From: Watersipora subatra
Lineage: Eukaryota > Bryozoa > Gymnolaemata > Cheilostomatida > Watersiporidae
Reading direction: 5' to 3'
Length of the DNA: 64,000 bases
Assembly: GCF_963576615.1 (NCBI RefSeq)
Contig: NC_088709.1
Coordinates: forward strand, 14,080,764 to 14,144,763
In this document: positions 55,501-64,000 of the stretch, in pieces
How positions within the stretch are numbered: position 1 is the stretch's first letter
How the letters are laid out: each line of letters opens with the position of its first letter
Program-made: the position numbers and the translations under genes
Notes under the pieces: model-generated
Database searches by the model: none
The model's input: the letters and a program-made list of their open reading frames with translations, nothing else
What the model was told of the DNA's origin: nothing

Positions 55501-56687
55501 CTATGGCGGCAGGTGCGGCTCTCACTTTAGAAAAAGAGGTAAGAACATTGCAAAGTATTTGATCATCATCATATTTGGCAATTTCATGAATGTATTAATT
55601 AATAAAAGATGAACTGGATAAAAACTAATTACTGCATAAATTTGTTTATGGATTTTCTCAAATGCAGAAATTATTGCTAGCAAATCTAACGGGTTAAGTT
55701 TTATGAAACGATCCATAAATTTTATTAGCACAGCATTTTGCTGGCAAAACTGTTGAGGGAGAAACTGTGATAATCACAGAACTCTTCAGCCCACCTGAAA
55801 TAACATGCATACAATTTAATACAGTGTAGACTCCCTCCGCTATCCAAACCGAAGTTGCAGAAAACTCTGAGCGGAGTCACCACTGGTTACAGCAATAGAG
55901 GAGTTGCCAAGTTGCATCCGAGACCAGAGAGCTCTAGCAACCAACCCGGATTGATCTTCGTGAGATACGGAGGTACCGCTTCAGTCAAACAGCACAAATT
56001 ACACCGTTGCGTGCTGAGATGTTTTTAGCTAGCCGCCTGTCAAGAAGTTTGTACATGTTTTTATCTGAAAATCTGCCTGACCATCCATTACATTCCTGCT
56101 TTCCCAAAAACCACTTCCCCTTGTACCAGACACCAACACCATGCTGGTTCAAGTTATATAATAGCATTATGCAAAAAGAGCTTTTTCTTTTAATACACAT
56201 AATTTACTATTTTTGGCTTTTGTCTTGTGGTCTAATTTGATTTAAACAGCTTTGACTGATGTGAATAAAGTAAACATATATCAATCTATATCCAATCAAA
56301 TTTGGAAGATGAGTGCTATACAGCCATTGGTCACTTCTCTGACCAACTAGTCTGAGTGTTATGCAATGAAGACCTTGTATAACAATAAAATTATTTTATG
56401 GCATTCTTAAACTTCTTTCTAGGCATAAACAGAAGAGACAAAGGAGAGAATTTCAAGGCTTTCTCACAGTATCTTAACTGAAACTATTTTTGCAAAAATA
56501 ATAAATGCATAAAAGGAGAATTAAAGGAAACATTTTGGGTCTCTTTTACTTCCTTTAAGCTAAGATCATTTTAGCAAAGGTTACGAATTTTTTGGTTCAA
56601 ATGGGAAAACATAAATTATCAAGACCACTAATATCTAATTACTCTCAACCTCTAAAGCAGCATGAAACTTCTAGAATACCACAGATA

Positions 56688-57612
56688 CCGTAAAACCTCC
56701 ATTTGAACAGCACCTTTGAGAAAATCTGGTAGAGATGCATCATGATTTTGGGTCTTTGGTGACGTTGGTTATGGTCAAGGTCACTTCTACGAGAACGCCA
56801 CTCTAAAAAAAGGGTTCAAAAATATGGCTGCCCTTTCATTGAACACCACCTCTATTTGGCTGTCACTTTGACATTTTTCGATATTTATGAACCCATAGTA
56901 GAAAGTGATCAATAGAAAAGTGTCCAAAAATGGTACTAACAACGACTCGGTTACATCAATAACGGTTAATTCTTTCGTGTTGCTGTAGGGGTTGCCATGG
57001 CTTTAGTGATGGCGTGTCTGAGAAGATCGAACTTTACAATCATCAGAGCTCCACTCTGATTCTAAGTCCCTAAAATCTAAACCCGATCCATTGTCTTCAG
57101 ATTCATCCATAATGTGGTTTACGATCTTACCTGAGGATTTTAAGAAGGTTGAAAATACTCTTCAGGAACACTTCACAACAAAATAGCAGCCATTGTTATG
57201 GCGTAGAAACGTCCGTTCCATTTTTTTTACTCAAAAGCTTTAGGGTTTATTCTTTAAAACTTTGAAAGCGACACCATTCAAATAATTAATAACTGTATCC
57301 ATCTAATATGTTGTAATCAAAGTAATTCCTTATTTAACTCTGTCTGATACTTCGAGGTATATGAAAAAAAGTTTAACAGAAATGCCGAGGCCGACGAAAT
57401 TAATGTGTCCCCGCCTAAGGAGAATGCTAAATATAGGTGACATTTGCATCGCTTCACCAGTAAAAGAGTTGAATTTATCTTCCCAAAATTCTCACGAGCT
57501 AGTCGACAAATACAGCATCACCCTCTATTTGAACATCACCTCTAATAAAATGCCACTATAGGGGAAGGATTAAAAAATACAGCGCCATGGCATTCAAATA
57601 GAGGTTTTGTGG
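56688..57612. mobile_element. M1 family element, 925 bp
   Basis: The ends are CCGTAAAACCTCCATTTGAA and TTCAAATAGAGGTTTTGTGG, flanked by TA. Subterminal blocks (TTTGACATTTTTCGATATTT, GAACCCATAGTAGAAAGTGA) are shared with 26062-27519 and 63476 onward. No intact ORF is seen. Confidence 0.82.
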
Positions 57613-57619
57613 TAATCTT

Positions 57620-60060
57620 CTTGTTTGCCATTAAATACTAATCTATGATATATTACAGCCAATAGAACAATGATACTCAATTCCTTCTGCAAAACCCTAC
57701 ACCTCCTGAACTTTATGAGACGCATCTCAGGGTGCAGACCACTTGGTGAGTATCTCTCAAGCCTCTTCTGTTATCAGCTACCTCCGCCGTCATGTTTTTT
57801 TTTAATGCCATAAACAGTTATCAGCTATAAAAAAAACTTCACAATACGGCGGTGAAACAAGTTTGCTTGAATCAACAGTTGCACTTATCAACTGGTTATA
57901 TGTTTCTTTTGGTTATTATAATGTGGAAGCCATTTCCTTTTAAAAACCATGAACACAGAGTTCCAGGCCAATGAGTCTGACGCACACAACAATACATCGC
58001 AAAGATGGATTTACTCTGCACCTGGCTGCCCGTTTGCTTAATTTCATTAGAGTTGAAGGGTTTTGAGGAGCGAGGAAAGAGCTAGCACTCTCATTGGACT
58101 AATTCCAGACAGGCGTAGTCTTTTGTTTGCAGTTACGATTTAATTCAAATTTATGGTTATGAAGAGCGGTACTTGCGCAACGGTAATGGGTGCTTCACGA
58201 AATTTAATCAGCTAGATCGAAATGTAATCAAAAAATAATGATGAAGCCGCATAAGGAAGGCGATAATTCCATTGTTACTACTTCTGCTATTACAAGCTCT
58301 AACTTGGTTAATGCTACCCAATTCGTCATATTTCTAATAGTAATTTCATGTAAACAGTACATACCAAGCCTAATTTGCGTAGGACCTTAAGTCCTAATAT
58401 GTAGGACTAAAGGACAAAATATACATCACATTTTACATCTGCTACATACCGTGATATATTTCCAGATTTATACAGCGTTTACAGGCCTTGTGCAAATGTA
58501 GTGTGTACAAAAAGTGTTTATTGAATGCAATATATGTTATTTACAACTTTCATACCACACATATGAAAGTTAGGTTAGAATATGTATTCTATCTGGTACA
58601 TAGTACGAAATGCCATGCGGTTTATGTATACAATGTGCGTAGGTCTTATGTATATCTTATGTTAAATATACACCATGAAGACCCGAGACATATATGACTA
58701 CAAATCACATCATGTACACGGTGAGGATGCTATGTGTATCATATATGGCTATATATATTATACTTTATAACTCTATTAATCAATCATATTTGGTCATATT
58801 GTATGTCTGTTAGCCGGCGTAAATGCTACACGTTTCCATATTTTTGGCTGATTTCATCCAAACTTCACACGCATATGTTTTGGGCCTTCAGCCAGGTCAC
58901 CAAAATATTTGGTTTAAAATTCCATCTGGTTTCTGAGAAGCAGCCTTTTAAGCAACAATCTGACTAGAAACTCAAAAATGCCCCTTTGCATGCATTAAGG
59001 ACAATTACTCGCAATGAACGCAAACATGGATTGTTATCAGGAAGGCAGTGTAACAATTTGTCTTAAAAATCTACACTCATGCTGCAGGCTAATTAAAACT
59101 GAAAGAAATCTTGGGAACACTGAGCTTAATACTATTATCTTACATATATTGTATATAATATATATTATATATACCACATATAAAATGTGTATACCATAAG
59201 CTATATGTATAGTACCATGTGATGAATACATTGCAAGTAAATATAGGGTACAATTGATTTACGCACCAGTCAGAAATACCTGTATAAATGCATATCTTAA
59301 ACTGTACAATAAGAAAGAATAAGCAGAAATATTCTGGCTGTAATTTCTTCTACATACATAAACATGAGTCATCTATTTTGTACTTGTACCTATATATCTT
59401 GTATCTATATTTCAAAATATCAATTTGATGAAAGATTTTTCCCTCTGAGAAGCCTCACTATCACAAATTACTTGAGGAAGCCAAAATACTTCAGATATAA
59501 ATTATGGAAATGAAACGAACGATTGTCACAGTTCATTAGATTGTTAAAATGTTGGCAAGTGTCAGGCATCTTGCATAATGTCAATTTCATCGATAATTGT
59601 GGCAATCAACTCCAAACTTATAATGAAATGACCATTGCAATTCAATGCTGCAATTTCGCCTAACGATATAGCTAGTTCCTCAAGAACAAAATGCTGTCAA
59701 GTAAATGGTTTAATAGCATGAAAAACCAAGATGGTAGCTTAAATAATGGTTTCTGTTGGCTTTGTCTAGTTGGACCTTTTGACCTTACATAATTGTGTGC
59801 TTTTCTCTTTCAACTGTTTGTAGTTTAAACAACTATTATAATGCTTACGCTTTTTTGTTTAAATAACTGTTTTATACTGCTATATTGCTCTCTTGCCGGC
59901 TACAGCCAAGTCAGTTCAGATTTTAGTAATAAAACAGGTAAGTCCAGCTATTAATCTTGTAACATAAACACACATAAAGGGTTCAAAGATATTGACCTTA
60001 TCAATCGCCTAATAACTAATCAATGTACAATCAACATAATTGTTCCCTTCTCTTATTTTA
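57620..60060. other. intergenic, no gene supported
   Basis: AT-rich with TATATA-rich stretches near 58730-58760 and 59145-59175. A short inverted repeat around GTAGGACCTTAAGTCCTA lies at 58379-58416. No exon is recognised. Confidence 0.5.
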
Positions 60061-60065
60061 ACTAT

Positions 60066-60305
60066 ATACTAGCATCCTGGCAGCATCGTGTACCATGATA
60101 GATCGTCAGGCGTGCTAATAAAACACAGGGAATAAGTATATGCACAATAAATTTGAACGTCATGGATGATCGGCGCATGTGGTAACTTTGCCAGGCGGTG
60201 AAGCGAAATGTCAAAGAATGAAATCCCATACAAAGTTGTCTTTTTTCCCAACGCTCAACCATGGCCTCGGAGAGACGGCAGACGCGGTTTTACTATGGTA
60301 AAGAT
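60066..60305 (+). mobile_element. SINE-like element S1
   Basis: It shares ATGATAGATCGTCAGGCGTG and the tail GGCAGACGCGGTTTTACTAT plus GGTAAAG with the other S1 copies. Its tRNA-like middle is diverged. Confidence 0.65.
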
Positions 60306-60387
60306 CTTACGATAGTTAAATCTTTACTATAATAAAAATTTGGTGTCAAATCCGTAGATTACGGTATGTCAGCGTATTTATATATTC

Positions 60388-60751
60388 ATATATATATTTC
60401 TCAAAGTATGTATGCGTGTCCCTCCAGCTATAGCTATTATTAGAATAGCCTAGCTGGACAATGCTGACGGAACATAATGGTGTACCGTCATTAGAAGCCT
60501 ACTAGCTTACTGTAATTTTCCATTGAAAATGTGCCAGGCTGCTTGGCAATGGCCTGCCACTTGCTGGAGAGTTGTCTGTAAGCAAGTGGCAGGCAACTCT
60601 CATTACTTCTCATTGTTTATAAGTTGATTTTTAATACCATTTTCCATTGGCAATATGCCAGGCTAATAGCAAGTGGTAGGCAACTCTCATCACTTCTCAT
60701 TGTTTATAAGCTGATTTTTAATACCCTGGCAATGCCGGGAGGCACAGCTAG

Positions 60752-60752
<1 letters not shown>
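60388..60752 (+). repeat. repeat R1 copy with internal duplication
   Basis: It begins TATATATTTCTCAAAGTATG and ends ATGCCGGGAGGCACAGCTAG. The block running from a TTTTCCATTG-like start through CTCATTGTTTATAAG is present twice. It leads directly into the TA microsatellite. Confidence 0.82.
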
Positions 60753-60786
<34 letters not shown>

Positions 60787-60820
60787 ACTTTATATATATA
60801 TATATATATATATAACTTTA

Positions 60821-60867
<47 letters not shown>

Positions 60868-60960
60868 GCCTACATATATATATATGCTCGATGTATATAA
60901 GTCTATATATACCTATATATGCTCGATGTATATATATGTATACATATATATATACTAGCT
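60753..60960 (+). repeat. TA microsatellite
   Basis: Long (TA)n runs broken by ACTTTA and GCTCGATGTA units. They extend from the right end of R1 (60752) to a reverse R1-type terminus at 60954 (ACTAGCTGAATGCCCGACGT). Confidence 0.9.
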
Positions 60961-61167
60961 GAATGCCCGACGTTGCCCGGGTAATAAATAAAAATCTTTA
61001 CATAGAAAATCTCTTTTTATTTCGCATATACAACATTTACAATTTTAACTTTTAAACTTCATATCATGGGAAAAGTGTTTTTTGTGCAGTTTAAATGAAT
61101 TGAGAGAAAAAAACCAGCCGTACAGGTTTTTAAACTATATACCTATATATATATAGGTATATAGCTA

Positions 61168-61441
61168 GAAACCAGCCGTACAGGTTTATAGTATATAGGT
61201 ATATAGCTAGAAACCAGCCGTACAGGTTTATAGTATATAGGTATATAGCTAGAAACCAGCCGTACAGGTTTATAGTATATAGGTATATAGCTAGAAACCA
61301 GCCGTACAGGTTTATAGTATATAGGTATATAGTTGGAAACCAGCCGTACAGGTTTATAGTATATAGGTATATAGCTAGAAACCAGCCGTACAGGTTTATA
61401 GTATATAGGTATATAGTTGGAAACCAGCCATACAGGTTTTC
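61168..61441 (+). repeat. 42-bp minisatellite
   Basis: Six full units and a partial one of GAAACCAGCCGTACAGGTTT plus ATAGTATATAGGTATATAGCTA, starting at 61168, 61210, 61252, 61294, 61336 and 61378. A related partial unit lies at 61113-61135. The period is 14 codons, which explains the 100-115-codon frames on the minus strand. Confidence 0.93.
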
Positions 61442-61639
61442 CAACTTTTTCAAACAACTGTAACTTTCAAATTTCATATCATGAATAAAGTGTTTTGTTG
61501 AAATAAATTAGGAGAAAAAATAAAACTGTTACGGTGTTTAAATGTAAATGTGAAATCATTAGCAAGTATTGGCTAAATATAGTCTGTTTTGCTACGATTA
61601 CAATGAAAAATTATTTGGTATACGATTATATGATGTTAG

Positions 61640-62075
61640 TTCGTTTCAGTGCTGGAATCATAAGGCGAAAATGTCAGATGTATACGTATAGAGTGGTATA
61701 GAAACCCATAGTAATTATCTAATGCAATCACTGCCTGGTAAAATCATCATCACTAAAAATAGTAACAAAACAATATATTAACCTTGATAACTATAGTTAC
61801 CTACAATAACTTTAGTGCATTTTGTGGTTATGATTTGCAAGGAAATGTAACATTACAATGCGCTACGTGCAGAGTTCTTACCTTCAAGACAGACATGTAA
61901 CATAAACGGTGAATCCAACTTATATATGAATTTAGCTTACTAAAATCATATTTGAAGGAGGCTTTAGAATGCATTTTACTAGACTTTTAACCAAAATTTT
62001 ATCACTCATATGTTTGTAAACCCGTTTTTAACATAACGGATGATGCTGAACTGAGGTACAATAGTCAAATTATAA
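61640..62075 (+). repeat. repeat A copy
   Basis: It is the longest uninterrupted copy: AATCATAAGGCGAAAATG, ATAGAAACCCATAGTAATTA, GGTTATGATTTGCAAGG and TTTTATCACTCATATGTTTG. It shows the order in which the interrupted copy at 18777-25120 should read. Confidence 0.75.
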
Positions 62076-62244
62076 TTTCGAGAGAAATTATTGTTGACAT
62101 CATTTTGCAGAAAACAAATTAGCCCTAGAACAGCGAGGACAAAAAAGCATCCATAAAGTTAATAGAGTTTTAATTAATACGTCATTTAGCGTCTACAATC
62201 AAGAAAAGGGTATACGGTGTATGATAAGAGCAATTCAATCGTAA

Positions 62245-62400
62245 GAATAGCGTAGCTTGGTGGCTAAATGCACAGTTTGAAACTTGTGGTTGTGATCTTT
62301 GTGAGTTCAAATCCAGCAGAATGTGAGATTTTAATTCCAAGATTTTAATAGCTATAGCCGGATATCGCGAAGGACATAGACTAACAAACTTTGAGATTTG
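62245..62400 (+). mobile_element. tRNA-derived SINE-like element S2
   Basis: Box A-like TAGCTTGGTGGCTAAATG and box B-like GAGTTCAAATCC stand about 45 bp apart, as in a tRNA promoter. The tail GCTATAGCCGGATATC to AACAAACTTTGAGA is the reverse complement of the R1 left end. R1 and S2 therefore share a tail. Confidence 0.7.
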
Positions 62401-62639
62401 TGTATAGATACAGTGTGCCCTCAGGTTACGATGACCCTGTTATACGATTTTTTCACCCGGCAATGGAGCACACGCTGATTTATCGGCCCTTACATTCAAA
62501 ATATTTTTCGCCATATGGAATCAAAAAAGTTTTTCTCAAAACTTTTAATTTAGCCGTCGGTGTGCTGATTATGTCGGAATAACAAATATGCCAATATGTT
62601 ATTTGCCACAATACCTCTAATAATAAATGGAAGAGATAC

Positions 62640-63115
62640 AATGCTCGATCTCGCTAAGTTCGATGTTGTTTGTCATTAGTTATTGTGTAAACAAAACTGG
62701 AAACAGGTGAAAAGATTTTAGTGATGAAAAAGTTGAAGTTCAGTATATAATTAAAAATACATAGTATAACTTAGCTTTAAGTATGTGTTTAGCAAGCTAA
62801 ACTCATTTTAGTTAAGTTCAACGTTTACTTTATACATCTGCCTCAAAAGTAAGAACTCCTACAGTATGTACCACACATATTACATTGTAATGTTACATTT
62901 TATTGCAGGTCATAACCAATAAATACACTAAAGCTACTGTAGGTAGTTATAGTTACTGAAGTTAACATACTATTTTGTTGCTAATTTTTAATATGCACAG
63001 TACATATATAAAATGTTGATGATTTTTATGAGAGGGAACTTGCATTAGATATTTACTATGAGTTTCTATACCCTTCCCATCTATACGAAATTTTCGCCTT
63101 ACGATGCCAATATGT
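62640..63115 (-). repeat. repeat A copy, inverted relative to its neighbour
   Basis: The reverse complement runs from GGCATCGTAAGGCGAAAA through GGTTATGACCTGCAATAAAA to AAAATCTTTTCACCTG. It lies head-on to the copy at 61640-62075. A separate repeat-A-like start at 62409 (TACAGTGTGCCCTCAGGTTA) lies between them. Confidence 0.7.
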
Positions 63116-63148
63116 ATGCATATTACTTGAAATGTCATTACAAATGCT

Positions 63149-63421
63149 ATGGCTAAACTACCTGCACATCTATCCTCAACAGATAATATAGACTTGGTCT
63201 GTTGGAAAACAGGAGAGCTGCTGCAAATATCACAGCTAGCTGCTGACTATGCCTACAGAACCCTTAAGGATAGAGAAATGTACCTTCTGATCAAAATCAC
63301 CAAAATGACAAGTGATGTTGGGAGATTATTTCAGTATAAATCCCTCTTGGACAATCTTGACAGGCATAATCCAGAGCTTGCAAGTGAGAAAAACCTGCTC
63401 TATTTAAAGTCATATTTTTAG
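63149..63421 (+). CDS. unassigned 90-codon ORF
   Basis: It reads MAKLPAHLSSTDNIDLVCW and on to KNLLYLKSYF, then TAG. The composition is mixed and protein-like (Lys, Asp, Glu, Leu-rich, amphipathic), unlike the low-complexity frames around it. I do not recognise a family. It could be a terminal exon of a gene lying mostly in introns nearby, or a chance frame. It lies between a repeat A copy and an M1 element. Confidence 0.25.
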   Translation: MAKLPAHLSSTDNIDLVCWKTGELLQISQLAADYAYRTLKDREMYLLIKITKMTSDVGRLFQYKSLLDNLDRHNPELASEKNLLYLKSYF

Positions 63422-63475
63422 CATAATACTAGCAAACCCTTTGGTAAGTTTGAAGATCATTACTAAAATAACCTA

Positions 63476-64000
63476 CCGTAAAACCTGTATTTGAACGACA
63501 CCTTTATTTGAATGACATCTTTATTTGAACGCCACTGCTATTTGAGCGCCACTATAGGAGAAGGGCTGAAAAATAGAGCGCCACTCTTTAATTGAACCCC
63601 ACTTCTGTTTGAACGCCGCTTCTACTTTACCGCCACTATTTGACATTCTTGAACTTTACGAACCCATAATAGAAAGTGATCAGAAAAAAAGTGTACACAA
63701 AGCCGTACTAATAATGACTCGGTTACATCAATAATAATTAATTCTTTCGTTGTTTCTTTTTGTACCGAAGTCCGTTTTCCTACTCCAAATCTTAACAGTT
63801 TTTCGTTAAAACTTTGAATACCACACCATAAAAATAATTGGTAACTATACCAGGCTAACAGTAGTTCCTTTTTTCAAAAGGTTTTCACATTTACGATAGA
63901 ATCTGTGCTACTATGTATTTTGTGGCTAACATTTTGAGAGTATATTGAGATTACACGCGGTTTCTCTTTATTCGCATGAGAAGCGTATGCATGTTTTCAA
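63476..64000. mobile_element. M1 family element, left part, cut by the window end
   Basis: It starts CCGTAAAACCTGTATTTGAA after TA. It shares GAACCCATAATAGAAAGTGA and GACTCGGTTACATCAATAAT with the other copies. The right end is beyond the window. Confidence 0.8.

Noticed and set aside
61130-61477. Frames of 104 and 115 codons with 14-residue repeats
   Set aside because: Produced by the 42-bp minisatellite; no family motif and no splice context.

Overview
This window looks like nuclear DNA of an invertebrate animal. It is AT-rich (about 60-65% by eye) and has small exons separated by long introns with GT-AG borders. It is full of eukaryotic transposable elements. Two genes are animal families: tyrosine catabolism (HPD) and a secreted Wnt antagonist (sFRP). 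I cannot name the species. A lophotrochozoan (mollusc-like) genome would fit, but that is inference. There is no sign of bacterial organisation.

Layout. Positions 1-16100 hold no host gene I can support. They contain dispersed repeats and a degenerate but structurally complete Ty3/Gypsy LTR retrotransposon on the minus strand (4055-9156). That element has split an older repeat in two. Positions 16114-35087 (+) hold eleven exons of 4-hydroxyphenylpyruvate dioxygenase. They join in frame to 382 codons plus a stop, and only a short ATG exon upstream is missing. The HPD introns carry a second minus-strand Ty3/Gypsy element (19006-23749) with a Harbinger-type MITE inside its integrase. They also carry a hAT element with an 8-bp target duplication, a Tc1/mariner-type element, a broken mariner transposase, a long polypurine tract and several minisatellites. 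The last HPD intron ends in a 69-bp tandem array that repeats the 3' splice site together with the first 11 codons of the final exon.

Positions 35088-45627 are intergenic and repeat-rich. They contain a 1027-bp hAT element with a perfect 8-bp target duplication, a short MITE, a foldback element and a LINE 3' fragment. Positions 45628 to about 55500 (+) hold a secreted frizzled-related protein of the sFRP3/sFRP4 type. It has a signal peptide, a 10-cysteine frizzled domain over exons 1-2, an NTR-like domain over exons 3-4 and a basic tail. Its first intron carries a 36-bp minisatellite. From 55620 to the end there is no confident gene: SINE-like copies, Tc1/mariner-type elements, a TA microsatellite, a 42-bp minisatellite and one unassigned 90-codon ORF.

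The two host genes are not functionally linked as far as the sequence shows. HPD acts in cytosolic tyrosine breakdown, while the sFRP is secreted and binds Wnt or Frizzled. What dominates the window is the mobile DNA, and several nested insertions can be ordered in time from target duplications and interrupted repeats.
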